Shown here: one piece after another, positions 55,195-64,000 of the stretch
Numbering within the stretch: position 1 is the stretch's first letter
Layout: the number at the start of each line of letters is the position of its first letter
Origin: Paraburkholderia terricola
GTDB taxonomy: Bacteria > Pseudomonadota > Gammaproteobacteria > Burkholderiales > Burkholderiaceae
Assembly (NCBI RefSeq): GCF_900142195.1
Contig: NZ_FRAB01000008.1
Location: 1-64,000 of the forward strand
Length of the DNA: 64,000 nt
Reading direction: 5' to 3'
Notes under the pieces: generated by a model
Seen by the model: the letters and a program-made list of their open reading frames with translations, nothing else
Database searches by the model: none
What the model was told of the DNA's origin: nothing
Translations under genes and position numbers: made by a program

Positions 55195-56583
55195 TCAGCC
55201 TCGCGCCAGTTCGAACAGACGCGCCTCGGTATCCTGCGGCGCCGCGAACTCGTGCGTCGCCTGCGAGAAGAACGCGCGGATCGCGTCGATCTTGCGGATG
55301 GCTTCGTCGGCGAGCGGATTGCCGCCCGGCTGATACTCGCCGATCTGCAACAGCATTTCGACCTCGCGATGCTTCGCCATCAGTTCGCGCAGCCGGGCGG
55401 CCGCCTGCACGTAGTCGGGCGTCATGACCTGCGGCATCACGCGCGACAGGCTCGCCAGCACGTCGATCGCCGGGTACTGATTCTTCGCGGCGATCTCGCG
55501 CGAGAGGATCATGTGGCCGTCGATGATGCCGCGCACTTCCTCGGCGATCGGATCGTTGGCGGATTCGTCCTCCGCCAGCACCGTGTAGAGCGCCGTGATG
55601 GAGCCGTGCTCGCCCATGCCCGCGCGTTCGAGCAGGCGCGGCAGTTCGGCGAAGATCGACGGCGGAAAGCCGCGCCGCGCCGGCGGCTCGCCGGCGGCGA
55701 GACCGATCTCGCGCTGCGCGCGCGCGAAGCGCGTCAGCGAATCCATCATCAGCAGCACGCGCTGGCCTCGATCGCGGAAGTGTTCGGCGATCGCGGTGGC
55801 GACATACGCGGCCTTCGCGCGTTCGATCGACGAGCGGTCCGACGTCGCGCACACCACGATCGAACGCTCCATGCCTTGCGGCCCGAGAATCAGCTCGACG
55901 AACTCGCGCACTTCGCGGCCCCGCTCGCCGATCAGCGCGATCACGGTCACGTCGCACTGCGCGCCGCGCGCGAACATGCCGAGCAGCGTGCTCTTGCCGA
56001 CCCCGGCCGGCGCGAAGATGCCCATCCGCTGTCCCTCGGCGAGCGTCATCATGCCGTCCACGACGCGCACGCCCGTCGCCAGCGGCGTATCGATCATGCG
56101 CCGGCTCATCGGCGAAGGCGGACTCGCGAACACCGGCCGTTCCTCATCGGTGTCGATCGGCCCGAGCCCGTCGATCGGCTGACCGAGGCTGTCGATCACG
56201 CGCCCGAGCAACGCATCGCCGACGGGTACCGACAGCGAGCGTCCGAGGCCCACCACCCGCGTCGAGCGCGAAATGTCGGCGAGCCGCGAGAACGGCGAGA
56301 GCAGCGCGACATCGCGCGTGAAACCGATCACCTCGGCATGCTGCAGCAGTTCGCCGTTCGCGGCGCGCAGCTCGCACAGTTCGCCGAGCGTCACGTCGAG
56401 CCCGGCCACCTTGACGAGCGTGCCGATGACTTCCAGCACCTTGCCGGTGCGCGCGATGCTGGAGGTCGACAGGATCTCGTGTTCGATCGCGTCGGCGAAC
56501 TGTTCGACGTCGAAGAGCGAATGCGGCTCGTCGTCGGAGCCGGAGTCCGCATCGGACACGGGGAGGTCGCGCGTCATGTTCAT
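55195..56583 (-). CDS. sctN: T3SS ATPase SctN (HrcN)
   Basis: Rotary ATPase at the cytoplasmic face of the injectisome that unfolds and dislodges chaperones. The 462-residue protein has Walker A PAGVGKST (192-199), the [10 protein letters not shown] motif, the Walker [19 protein letters not shown], and the [18 protein letters not shown] region. All catalytic residues are intact. Followed at 4 bases by sctO and preceded by sctL (49-base gap). Confidence 0.96.
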   Translation of the reverse strand: MNMTRDLPVSDADSGSDDEPHSLFDVEQFADAIEHEILSTSSIARTGKVLEVIGTLVKVAGLDVTLGELCELRAANGELLQHAEVIGFTRDVALLSPFSRLADISRSTRVVGLGRSLSVPVGDALLGRVIDSLGQPIDGLGPIDTDEERPVFASPPSPMSRRMIDTPLATGVRVVDGMMTLAEGQRMGIFAPAGVGKSTLLGMFARGAQCDVTVIALIGERGREVREFVELILGPQGMERSIVVCATSDRSSIERAKAAYVATAIAEHFRDRGQRVLLMMDSLTRFARAQREIGLAAGEPPARRGFPPSIFAELPRLLERAGMGEHGSITALYTVLAEDESANDPIAEEVRGIIDGHMILSREIAAKNQYPAIDVLASLSRVMPQVMTPDYVQAAARLRELMAKHREVEMLLQIGEYQPGGNPLADEAIRKIDAIRAFFSQATHEFAAPQDTEARLFELARG

Positions 56584-56632
56584 CGGGCGCTCATGTCGTT
56601 CGTGCGTCGCTCATGGGTGGTTCATGGATGAT

Positions 56633-57460
56633 TCAGGCCGTGCCGGAATCGGCGAATGCGTCGGCGGCGTTTTCGTCGGGGTTGTCGTCGGCGTTGTCGT
56701 CGATCTCGCTGTGCGGCGCGAACGCATCGGCGGCGGCCTCCAGTTCATTCGCCGACTGCTTGAGTGCGCGCGACACCGCGAGCCGCATCGCGCGCATCTG
56801 CGTGGCGAGGCTCGCGTCGATCGCGCCGAAATCCGATTCGCACAGGCAACTGCCCGGCTCCAGCCGCTTATCGGCCACCACGGAGAGCGGGAAAGGCCGG
56901 CCCGATTCGCGCCAGCGCGCGGACAGCCGCTCGAACGCGATGCAGGCCTTGTCGTAATCGACGGGACTGACGACGACCCGCAGCCACGTCGCGCCTTCGA
57001 CGATCCGGTCCACCGCCGACAGCGCGCGCTCGAACAACTGGTCGGACTGCTGCACCTTCACGATCTGCTCGACGGCCACCGTCACGATGCCGGCAATGCG
57101 CTCGCGCATCTTCAACTGCGCGCGGCGCTGATCGGCGCCCGCTTCGCCGAGGCGCTCGACCCAGTCGGCGAGCGCGCGTTGCTCGCCGTCGCGGTAGCCG
57201 CGCTCGGCCGCGCGGTCGTATTCGTCGCGCGCATCCGCGAGTACGCCCGCCGCTTCGTCGTGCGCCGCCGCGACGATCGCCGCGGCTTCGTCGCGCGCGG
57301 CGGCGAGCAGCGCCTCGCGATCCGCGGCGAGCTGCTCGTAGCCGTCGCCGATTTCCATCAACGCGCCGAACGCGGCGCGCGGCACCACGTCCTGATGCGC
57401 GCCGACGTGCGCGCCCGCCGCCTCGGGCAGCATCCGGTCCGACCTCAGCCAAATAACCAT
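56633..57460 (-). CDS. sctL: T3SS stator protein SctL (HrpB5)
   Basis: A 275-residue FliH-like regulator of the ATPase. I start it at 57460 ([12 protein letters not shown]), which overlaps the end of sctK by 16 bases; the frame stays open far upstream but that part is antisense or alternative-frame sctK. Long alanine-rich helix in the middle (DEAAAIVAAAHDEAAG), then the compact C-terminal FliH-like part (VEQIVKVQQSDQLFERAL, RVVVSPVDYDKA). An acidic Asp/Asn-rich tail ends the protein. Confidence 0.88.
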   Translation of the reverse strand: MVIWLRSDRMLPEAAGAHVGAHQDVVPRAAFGALMEIGDGYEQLAADREALLAAARDEAAAIVAAAHDEAAGVLADARDEYDRAAERGYRDGEQRALADWVERLGEAGADQRRAQLKMRERIAGIVTVAVEQIVKVQQSDQLFERALSAVDRIVEGATWLRVVVSPVDYDKACIAFERLSARWRESGRPFPLSVVADKRLEPGSCLCESDFGAIDASLATQMRAMRLAVSRALKQSANELEAAADAFAPHSEIDDNADDNPDENAADAFADSGTA

Positions 57461-58176
57461 GCCCACTCCGGAAGCAGTTCGGGAAGCCGCGCGACCAGTT
57501 GCGCCGTGCCGGCCGCGTCGAGTTCGCGCCCGCTCGCGCGCAGCCACGCCGCATCCGGCAACGCGTGCGGCAAGGCCAGCCGCAATAGCGGGCACGGCCT
57601 GGCGGCGGCCGGCGTGTCGCGGGCGAGCAGCGCGTAGCCTTCATACGCGAGTGTGTCCGCGTCGACTTCTTCGAGCGCGGGCAACTGTCCGCGCGAGACG
57701 AGGCGCGCCACATCGGGCGCATTCGCCGGGCCCGCCGCGCCTGCCGCCGTCAGCCGTTCGAGCGGCACGCCGACCCATTGCGCGAGGCGCTGACGGCTGC
57801 GTTTGTCGATCAGCTTGCGCACGTCCGCGCGCCGCAGCAGCAGCGCGCGCATGCGCAGCACGCGCACGCCGACCTCGACGGGCAAGGCGTCGAGCACGGC
57901 GGGATTCGGCGCGCGCAACGTGTCGAAGCCGGGCGCGTTCACGTTGGTCGCGCGCAGCAGCGCGCGCGAGCAGGCGGCGACACATGCACCGTGCGCGGTC
58001 GCGAGCGCGCCGCGCAGTCCGTCGAGCGACGCGCCCGACGCGCCCGCCGGCAGGTCGAGCGCCGCTTCGAACCACGACGGATGCGCCCAGCGCGCCGCTT
58101 CGCGCGCATTGCGCTCATAGGCGCCGAGCGCCGCCGCGGCGCGCGCGAACGGAAACGACGTCGACGGCGCCGTCAT
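57445..58176 (-). CDS. sctK: T3SS sorting-platform protein SctK (HrpB4)
   Basis: A 243-residue accessory protein of the sorting platform. The start at 58176 overlaps the sctJ stop (ATGA); a longer frame opens at 58218. HrpB4 proteins are poorly conserved. Here the family look is [36 protein letters not shown] and the terminal PEWAWLFG; position between sctJ and sctL confirms it. Confidence 0.85.
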   Translation of the reverse strand: MTAPSTSFPFARAAAALGAYERNAREAARWAHPSWFEAALDLPAGASGASLDGLRGALATAHGACVAACSRALLRATNVNAPGFDTLRAPNPAVLDALPVEVGVRVLRMRALLLRRADVRKLIDKRSRQRLAQWVGVPLERLTAAGAAGPANAPDVARLVSRGQLPALEEVDADTLAYEGYALLARDTPAAARPCPLLRLALPHALPDAAWLRASGRELDAAGTAQLVARLPELLPEWAWLFG

Positions 58177-58994
58177 GTCGCCGATGACGATTTCGGCCGC
58201 CGCAGCCTGGCGAGCCACGCGCTAATTCGCGGACGAAGCCGGCTCGCCGCGCTGCTCACGGGCAGGCCGCGTTTGAGCCAGAGGAACAGGCTCGCCGCGC
58301 CGGCCACCAGCACGAGCGCGGCGGCCACGAGAATCGGCAGCGGCGCGGCCGCATGCATCTGCGACGGCTTCGACAGATCGACCGGATCGGCGGGCACGGT
58401 GGTCACGCTCACCGCGTCGTAGGTGAGCCCTTCGACGCTATGCATCACCAGCGTCTTGATCTGCGGCACCAGCGCGCTCGCATCCGAATCCGGCCGGTAC
58501 TTGATGAACACCGACGCCGAGGACGGCTTGATCTGCTGCGCGAGCGGATCGTTGTTCGGCAAGACGATCTGCACGCGCGCGACGATCACACCATCGATCT
58601 TCGACAGCGTCGACGACAGTTCCTGCGACAAGCCGTAGATGAAGCGCACGCGCTCCTCGGTCGGCGTCGACACGAGGCCGTCGCGCTTGAACAGGCTGCC
58701 GAGATCGTCGTAGCGGCTGTGCGGCAGGCCGCGCTCGCGCAGCACTTGCATCGCGCGCACCATCTGGTTGCCGTCGACTTCGAGCATCCACGTCTTGCCG
58801 GCGTCGGCGGTCGCCTTGGACGCGTCGATGCCCTGTTCGAGCAGCGCCACGACCATCTCGTTCGCGTCCTGTTCGGTCAGGTTGCGGTACAGCTCCTTGT
58901 TGCACCCGGCGAGCAGCACGCAGGCGGCCAGCGCCGCGCAACATGCGCCGGTCCGCAGCGCGCGGGCCGTGACGAAGACACTCTGTGCGCGCAT
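58173..58994 (-). CDS. sctJ: T3SS inner-ring lipoprotein SctJ (HrcJ)
   Basis: FliF-like inner MS-ring lipoprotein. The 273 residues carry a lipobox LLAGC at residues 27-31, the family start [20 protein letters not shown], the central [16 protein letters not shown] and SVFIKYRP segments, and a C-terminal membrane helix (about 218-240) with a basic cytoplasmic tail. Overlaps sctK by four bases. Confidence 0.95.
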   Translation of the reverse strand: MRAQSVFVTARALRTGACCAALAACVLLAGCNKELYRNLTEQDANEMVVALLEQGIDASKATADAGKTWMLEVDGNQMVRAMQVLRERGLPHSRYDDLGSLFKRDGLVSTPTEERVRFIYGLSQELSSTLSKIDGVIVARVQIVLPNNDPLAQQIKPSSASVFIKYRPDSDASALVPQIKTLVMHSVEGLTYDAVSVTTVPADPVDLSKPSQMHAAAPLPILVAAALVLVAGAASLFLWLKRGLPVSSAASRLRPRISAWLARLRRPKSSSAT

Positions 58995-58997
58995 GGC

Positions 58998-59399
58998 CTA
59001 CTGGTTCTTCATCAGGGTTTCGATCGACGATTTGGACGAGTTGACGACGCCCATCTTGGCCTGCATGTCGAGCTGGGTGGTCGCCAGTTCGAGCGTCGTC
59101 TTCATCGCGGCGGCGGTCATCTCGGGCAGCGACATGTTGCCCGCCTGGCTCGACAACGCGACCACGTCGTTCACCGACTGCTGCAACTCCGCGTCCTGCG
59201 TGACCGCCATCCTGGCGATGACATTGGTGTTCATGTCGTCGCCGTGGACCGGCGCGGCCATGCGCGGGTTCTGCATCATCGAGGCGAAGCGCTCGCCGGC
59301 CTGCTGCAACGCCGGGTCCGCGCCGGGCTGCGTGGCCGGCATGGAGGTGGCGGCCTGCAATGCGGCCTCGAATTGTTTGCTCGTGACGGGAAGTGTCAT
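58998..59399 (-). CDS. sctI: T3SS inner-rod protein SctI (HrpB2)
   Basis: A 133-residue helical protein. The C-terminal third (MTAAAMKTTLELATTQLDMQ, then MGVVNSSKSSIETLMKNQ) is the conserved HrpB2/YscI-type rod segment. The start at 59399 is the only one fitting the homology. Three bases separate it from sctJ. Confidence 0.9.
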   Translation of the reverse strand: MTLPVTSKQFEAALQAATSMPATQPGADPALQQAGERFASMMQNPRMAAPVHGDDMNTNVIARMAVTQDAELQQSVNDVVALSSQAGNMSLPEMTAAAMKTTLELATTQLDMQAKMGVVNSSKSSIETLMKNQ

Positions 59400-59446
59400 G
59401 TTCAGCCTCTCATCGTTCGATGCCCGCCGGCTTCGGCGGGTCGTGC

Positions 59447-60028
59447 TCAGATGCGCAGGTAGCCCTGCTGCCCGACGACGTCGTTCTGCGCGGCGGCGGT
59501 GGCCGCGGGCGCCGCCACGGGTTGCGCGGATTCGTCGGGCAGTTCGTCGTTCAAGGTCGCGATGGAGAGCGGCACCTCGAAGGTGCCGCCGTTGCGGTAG
59601 GTGCGGATCGCCTCGCGCAGATCCTCGCGCGCCGACAGCGCGCGCACCAGTTGGCGCGTGTCGCGGTCGGGATTCTGCGCCAGCGCCGCGCTCGCCCATT
59701 GCTGCCAGCCGGTGTCGCCCTTGACGGACAGACAGAAGGCGAGCAGCGCCTTCGCATACGAGAAATGCGGCGCCTCCTCGATCACGCGCGAGAACACGCG
59801 GATCGCGTCGTCCCAATGGCCGCGCTGCATGTACAGCACCGCTTCCATCGTGTCCAGTTCCGCCACCTGCGGGCGCAGCAGGCGCAACGCGTCGAGCACC
59901 AGTTCGATGTCGTACGGATCGGCTTCGAGCGTCGGGAAATTGTTGAGCAGCGCGCAGGACAGGCTATCGATCAGACCGCCCACGATGGCCTGGCTGCAGT
60001 TGAGGTAGTTCGGCGTGACGGTACTCAT
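59447..60028 (-). CDS. hrpB1: T3SS protein HrpB1
   Basis: First gene of the minus-strand apparatus operon. The 193-residue protein is a TPR-like helical member of the HrpB1/HrpK family (LRLLRPQVAELDTMEAVLYM, RGHWDDAIRVFSRVIEEAP, YAKALLAFCLSVKGDTGWQQ) that is thought to help pilus assembly in the periplasm in Xanthomonas. The start at 60028 has an AGGAG site. Perfect hrpII box 143 bases upstream. The C-terminal 40 residues are an Ala/Pro-rich extension. Confidence 0.9.
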   Translation of the reverse strand: MSTVTPNYLNCSQAIVGGLIDSLSCALLNNFPTLEADPYDIELVLDALRLLRPQVAELDTMEAVLYMQRGHWDDAIRVFSRVIEEAPHFSYAKALLAFCLSVKGDTGWQQWASAALAQNPDRDTRQLVRALSAREDLREAIRTYRNGGTFEVPLSIATLNDELPDESAQPVAAPAATAAAQNDVVGQQGYLRI

Positions 60029-60170
60029 GGCGCAAGACTCCTGCGGATGAACATGTCGATGGATACGTCGCGAACCGCTGCGGCACGAACGACGTCCAGC
60101 CCCGGCCCGCTCCATGCGAGAGCGATGCGCCCAGGATACCGGCTTCGCACCGCCGGCCAACCGCGCGACG

Positions 60171-60194
60171 CGAAGAGAACACAGTTCGCGCGAA
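60171..60194 (-). promoter_or_regulatory. hrpII box, perfect, for the hrpB1-sctT operon
   Basis: Minus-strand TTCG-N16-TTCG. TATCCT lies about 33 bases downstream as the -10 element. Confidence 0.85.
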
Positions 60195-60263
60195 GCAGGA
60201 AGCCAAGCAGGGAGAGAAGCAGGAAGAGAAGCGGAAAGCGCCGCGCGAGCCGCGCGGCGTCGC

Positions 60264-60287
60264 TTCGCTTGCCGCATGCGGGCTTCG
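60264..60287 (+). promoter_or_regulatory. hrpII box, perfect, for the sctU-sctV-hpaP operon
   Basis: Plus-strand TTCG-N16-TTCG, 69 bases from the divergent box. TACCGT starts about 32 bases after it. The sctU ATG is 105 bases downstream. Confidence 0.85.
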
Positions 60288-60392
60288 CATCGGCTGCGCG
60301 CCGCGCCGCCGGCCCCGCTACCGTCAGGCTTCGAGTGCGCCAATCCGCGACACGGCACGGCCTCGCGCACCCGGCCAACAGACCGGACCTCC

Positions 60393-61505
60393 ATGAGCGA
60401 ACAGAAGACCGAACAGCCTACCGACAAACGGCTGCGCGACGCCCGCAAGGACGGCCAGATATCGAAAAGCACCGATCTGGTCGAGGCGGCGACGATGGCC
60501 GTGGTGATCGGTCTGCTCGCGCTCGCGTCGGCGAGCTTCGCCGGCGCGTTGCGCGCGATCGTGATCACCGCGCTCGATTTCGTGCCCGGCCGCCACGACG
60601 AGCCGCTGATGTTCGGCCGGCTCTTCGAGCTAGGCAAGGAGGCGCTCGTCATCGTCGTGCCGTGCGCCGGCGCGGCGGCGCTGGCGGCGATCGCCGCGCT
60701 GCTTCCGCAGGTCGGCTTCCAGGTCGCGACCAAACCCGTCGTGCCCGATCTGAACCACGCGAGCCCGATCGAGGGCGTCAAGCGGATCTTCTCGTGGCGC
60801 ACGCTGATCGACCTCGCGAAGATGATGATCAAGGCGGCCGTGATCGGCGTCGTGATGTGGGTGACGATCCGCTGGATGCTGCCGCTCATCGTCGGCTCGC
60901 TGTATCAGCCGCTGCCGGAACTGTCGAAGCTGTTCTGGGCGTTGCTGGTGAAGCTCTTCATCGTCGCGGCCGCGGTGTTCGTCGTGATCGGCGTGGTGGA
61001 CGTCAAGCTTCAGCGCGCGCTTTTCATGCGCAAGATGCGGATGTCCAAGGTCGAGGTGAAGCGCGAGCGCAAGCAGATGGACGGCGATCCGAAGATCAAG
61101 GCGGAACGCCGCAAGCTCGCGCGCGAATTCGCGACCACGGCGGCGCCGCAGCAGCGGGTCGGCTTCGCCAACGCGCTGATCGTCAATCCCACGCATTACG
61201 CGGTCGCGATCCGCTATGCGCCCGACGAACATCCGCTGCCGCTCGTGATCGCGCGCGGCATGGACGAAAGCGCCGCGCAACTGCGGCGCTTCGCGCGCGA
61301 GGCGAACGTGCCGATCATCGGCAATCCGCCGGTGGCGCGCGCGCTCTACAAGGTCGGCGTCGACGAGCCGATTCCCGACGAACTGTTCGAGACCGTCGCC
61401 GCGATCCTGCGCTGGGTCGATGCGATCGGCGCACGGCGTGACGACGGCGGCGGCCACGACACGCAGCGCGCCGACATGGAGAATCGCGATGTTCAAGGCA
61501 CTTAA
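60393..61505 (+). CDS. sctU: T3SS export switch protein SctU (HrcU)
   Basis: FlhB-like inner-membrane protein that switches substrate specificity by self-cleavage. 370 residues start MSEQKTEQPTDKRLRDARKDG, typical of the family. Four membrane helices occur between about 30 and 205. The autocleavage motif NPTH (265-268) is intact. The C-terminal end is hydrophilic and overlaps sctV by 17 bases. Confidence 0.95.
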   Translation: MSEQKTEQPTDKRLRDARKDGQISKSTDLVEAATMAVVIGLLALASASFAGALRAIVITALDFVPGRHDEPLMFGRLFELGKEALVIVVPCAGAAALAAIAALLPQVGFQVATKPVVPDLNHASPIEGVKRIFSWRTLIDLAKMMIKAAVIGVVMWVTIRWMLPLIVGSLYQPLPELSKLFWALLVKLFIVAAAVFVVIGVVDVKLQRALFMRKMRMSKVEVKRERKQMDGDPKIKAERRKLAREFATTAAPQQRVGFANALIVNPTHYAVAIRYAPDEHPLPLVIARGMDESAAQLRRFAREANVPIIGNPPVARALYKVGVDEPIPDELFETVAAILRWVDAIGARRDDGGGHDTQRADMENRDVQGT

Positions 61506-63573
61506 GCTACCGGCAGGCGGTGAGATCGGCATCGCGATGCTGGTGGTCGCGATCATCTCGCTGATGATCCTGCCGCTGCCGCCGTTTCTCATCGATTTAC
61601 TGCTCGCCATCAACATCACGATCAGCGTCACGCTGCTGATGGTGACCATGTACGTGCCGAACGTCGTATCGCTCTCGGTGTTTCCCTCGCTGCTGCTGTT
61701 CACCACGCTGTACCGCCTGTCGCTGAACATCGCGTCGACCAAGTCGATCCTGCTTCACGCCGACGCGGGCAACATCATCGAGAGTTTCGGCGAACTGGTG
61801 GTGGGCGGCAATCTGGTGGTCGGCATGGTGGTGTTCGTGATCATTACGACCGTGCAGTTCATCGTGATCGCGAAGGGTTCGGAACGGGTCGCCGAAGTCG
61901 GCGCGCGCTTCACCCTCGACGCGTTGCCCGGCAAGCAGATGAGCATCGACGCCGACTTGCGCGCGAATCTGCTCTCGCCTGAAGAAGCGCGCCGCAAGCG
62001 CGCGACGCTCGCGGTCGAGAGCCAGTTGCACGGCGGCATGGACGGCGCGATGAAGTTCGTCAAGGGCGACGCGGTGGCCGGGCTCATCATCACGCTGATC
62101 AACATCATCGCCGGCATCGCGGTCGGCATCGCGTATCACGACATGAGCGCGGGCGAAGCCGCCAACCGCTTCTCGATCCTGTCGGTCGGCGACGCGATGG
62201 TCTCGCAGATTCCGTCGCTGCTGCTTTCCGTCGCCGCGGGCGTGATGATCACGCGCGTGTCCGACGAGCGCGACGCGCGGCCGCTCTCGCTCGGCGACGA
62301 GATCGGCCGGCAGTTGTCGGCCAGCGCGCGCGCCCTCTACTTCGCGAGCCTGCTGCTGCTCGGCTTCGCCGCCGTACCCGGCTTTCCGTCGATGCTGTTC
62401 CTGCTGCTCGCCGCGATTCTCGCGTTCTCCGGCTATCGGCTGGGCAAACGTCAGCCGGCCGCGACCTCGCATGCGGGCGAGGCCGTCAGCGCGATGCAAC
62501 GCGCCGGCTCGAAAGCCGACACGCCCGCGATCCTCACGCGCGCGCCGCAGTTCGCCTGCCCGCTCGGCGTGCGGATTTCGCCGGACCTCGTCGCGCGCCT
62601 GTCGAGCGCGGCGCTCGAGCGTTCGTTCGAAGCGGAGCGCGCCCGTCTGCAACAGGTGTTGGGCCTGCCGTTTCCCGGCATCACGATGTGGACGTGCGAC
62701 ACGCTGCCCGCCTCCAGTTGCGAACTGCTGATGCACGACGTGCCGTACTGCGCGATCGAACTGCCGCCGGGCAAGGTGATGCTGCCCGACCCGGCGCTGA
62801 CGGGCACGCACGAACCGATGCCCGCCGAACTCGCGGCGCTCGCCGAGCGCGGCGAGAAACGGCGCGGGCTCGACGGCGGCGCGGGGCCGACCTGGTGGAT
62901 CGACGAAAAGACGCTGCCGCCGAAGATGTCCGCGTGGCGCGCGGAGCAGGTGATCGCGCATGCGTCGGTGGCGATGCTGCGCCGGCACGCGTCGCTCTTT
63001 CTCGGCATCCAGGAGGTGCAATGGATTCTCGACCAGCAGAACGCCGAGTATCCGGGCCTCGTCGCCGAAGTGCAGAAAGTGCTGCCGCCGCAGCGCATCG
63101 CCGACGTGCTGCGCCGGCTGCTCGAAGAACAGATCTCGATTCGCAACGTGCGCAACATTCTCGAAAGTCTCGTGGTGTGGGGCGCGAAAGAGAAGGACAT
63201 GCTGATGCTCACCGAGTACGTGCGCGGCGACCTCGCGCGCTTTCTCGCGCATCGCGCGGCGGCGGGAAGCCGGCAACTGCCCGCGGTGCTGCTGGATCTG
63301 CCGGTCGAGCAGCACATCCGCCAGGCGATCAAGCAGACGCCCACCGGCAATTTCCTCGCGCTGCCGCCCGACGAAGTCGGCTTCCTGATCGACCGGATCC
63401 AGTCGTTCGTCGGCGACACCCCGCGCGAAGGCGTCGCGCTCGTCACGTCGATGGACATTCGCCGCTACGTGCGGCGCATGATCGAGGCGCGGCTCGGCTG
63501 GCTGTCGGTCTACTCGTATCAGGAACTCGGCGACCATGTCGAACTGCAGCCGCTCGGCCGCGTGACCATCTAG
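61489..63573 (+). CDS. sctV: T3SS export-gate protein SctV (HrcV)
   Basis: FlhA-like major export-gate protein. I start it at 61489 (GGAG site, MFKALKLPAGGEIGIAML), giving 694 residues. The first half holds about eight membrane helices with the conserved LLLFTTLYRLSLNIASTKSIL-like FHIPEP region (split over residues 60-85). The second half is the cytoplasmic nonamer-ring domain, ending near LQPLGRVTI. Confidence 0.96.
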   Translation: MFKALKLPAGGEIGIAMLVVAIISLMILPLPPFLIDLLLAINITISVTLLMVTMYVPNVVSLSVFPSLLLFTTLYRLSLNIASTKSILLHADAGNIIESFGELVVGGNLVVGMVVFVIITTVQFIVIAKGSERVAEVGARFTLDALPGKQMSIDADLRANLLSPEEARRKRATLAVESQLHGGMDGAMKFVKGDAVAGLIITLINIIAGIAVGIAYHDMSAGEAANRFSILSVGDAMVSQIPSLLLSVAAGVMITRVSDERDARPLSLGDEIGRQLSASARALYFASLLLLGFAAVPGFPSMLFLLLAAILAFSGYRLGKRQPAATSHAGEAVSAMQRAGSKADTPAILTRAPQFACPLGVRISPDLVARLSSAALERSFEAERARLQQVLGLPFPGITMWTCDTLPASSCELLMHDVPYCAIELPPGKVMLPDPALTGTHEPMPAELAALAERGEKRRGLDGGAGPTWWIDEKTLPPKMSAWRAEQVIAHASVAMLRRHASLFLGIQEVQWILDQQNAEYPGLVAEVQKVLPPQRIADVLRRLLEEQISIRNVRNILESLVVWGAKEKDMLMLTEYVRGDLARFLAHRAAAGSRQLPAVLLDLPVEQHIRQAIKQTPTGNFLALPPDEVGFLIDRIQSFVGDTPREGVALVTSMDIRRYVRRMIEARLGWLSVYSYQELGDHVELQPLGRVTI

Positions 63574-63593
63574 CGCGAACGGCCCACACGCAC

Positions 63594-64000
63594 ATGGCGA
63601 TCATCGAACCGCGTCCGCTGCGCATCATTCCGTCCGCCGCCGATACGCATCCGGCCGCGGATGCGGCGCGCGCGCGCCGCTTCGATTACGCGGCGCTGGT
63701 GCGGCGCGGGCGCGCGCAACGGCCGCCCGCCGAGGCCGGTGAAAGCGCCGGGTCCGCGCCCGCCGATGCCTCGGGCAGCGAGGCGGACAGCCGCCGCGCC
63801 CAGGCCGGCTGGCTCGCGGATGGACAGGACGACGAGGCCCAGGCCGAAGCGCAGGCGAGCGCTGACGACACCAGCGCGCCCGACGCCGGCGCACTCGCCC
63901 ACGAAGCGTTGCTGCGCCGGCTGCCGGGCGCCACGCTACCGGCCATCGACGCGCTGTTTCGCACCCAGGGCCATTTTCTCGAACTCGCGCGTTCGCTGGC
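63594..64000 (+). CDS. hpaP: HpaP/SctP T3SS substrate-switch protein, 3' end beyond window
   Basis: First 135 residues of a protein that starts 21 bases after sctV and is still open at the window end. The basic N-terminus with RRFDYAALVRRGR is typical of HpaP, which controls the substrate switch together with SctU. The middle is acidic and low in complexity (DGQDDEAQAEAQASADD). Confidence 0.85.
   Translation, partial: MAIIEPRPLRIIPSAADTHPAADAARARRFDYAALVRRGRAQRPPAEAGESAGSAPADASGSEADSRRAQAGWLADGQDDEAQAEAQASADDTSAPDAGALAHEALLRRLPGATLPAIDALFRTQGHFLELARSL

Overview
The window is high-GC DNA from a beta-proteobacterium of the Burkholderiaceae, most likely Paraburkholderia, Burkholderia or a close relative. 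The evidence is two Burkholderia-type porins, a complete tad pilus operon, and a type III secretion system (T3SS) of the Ralstonia/Xanthomonas Hrp type with the regulators HrpG and HrpB. I saw no rRNA, tRNA or CRISPR array.

Layout. 0.3-4.7 kb: a porin, then an MgtA-type Mg2+ ATPase preceded by a small, well-initiated leader-like ORF. 5.3-7.7 kb: the wreck of a type VI secretion locus (tssG fragment, hcp fragment, clpV with a large in-frame deletion). 8.1-9.6 kb: a membrane diguanylate cyclase. 10.2-21.6 kb: flp pilin and the tad genes (tadV, cpaB, rcpA, cpaD-like, tadZ, tadA, tadB, tadC, tadD, tadE, tadG), mostly overlapping or tightly spaced. They end in a translationally coupled isoprenylcysteine-methyltransferase-like gene. 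A strong hairpin separates flp from the rest. 21.6-26.4 kb: a protein with 22 copies of a 13-residue, one-cysteine repeat, and a CHASE-PAS-GAF-GGDEF-EAL protein. 26.7-27.9 kb: a second porin.

28.6-31.8 kb: an XRE-type regulator facing a two-gene toxin-like operon. The first gene encodes a Cry (insecticidal delta-endotoxin) domain-I-like protein with a Tat-like signal. The second encodes a protein closely resembling the catalytic S1 subunit of pertussis toxin. This pairing is the most unusual system in the window.

32-64 kb: a T3SS pathogenicity-type island. Left part: candidate secreted proteins (a 987-aa protein, a phage-type lysozyme, a LOG/PpnN-like 1043-aa protein, an NlpC/CHAP-like hydrolase, a Gly/Pro-repeat protein), hrpB, a winged-helix/ATPase regulator, a cytochrome P450, a Rieske oxygenase, a DUF3455 lipoprotein and hrpG. 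Right part: the apparatus genes sctC, sctT, sctO, sctN, sctL, sctK, sctJ, sctI and hrpB1 on the minus strand, and sctU, sctV and hpaP/sctP (cut by the window end) on the plus strand.

Regulation can be read from the DNA. Perfect hrpII boxes (TTCG-N16-TTCG, the known HrpB target) lie upstream of both apparatus operons and of several island genes. The promoters of hrpB and sctC lack that box and instead share a different 51-bp, two-block element. This matches the known Xanthomonas division of labour, where HrpG acts on hrpX and hrpA (hrcC) while HrpX acts on the other operons, so the shared element is a good candidate HrpG site.
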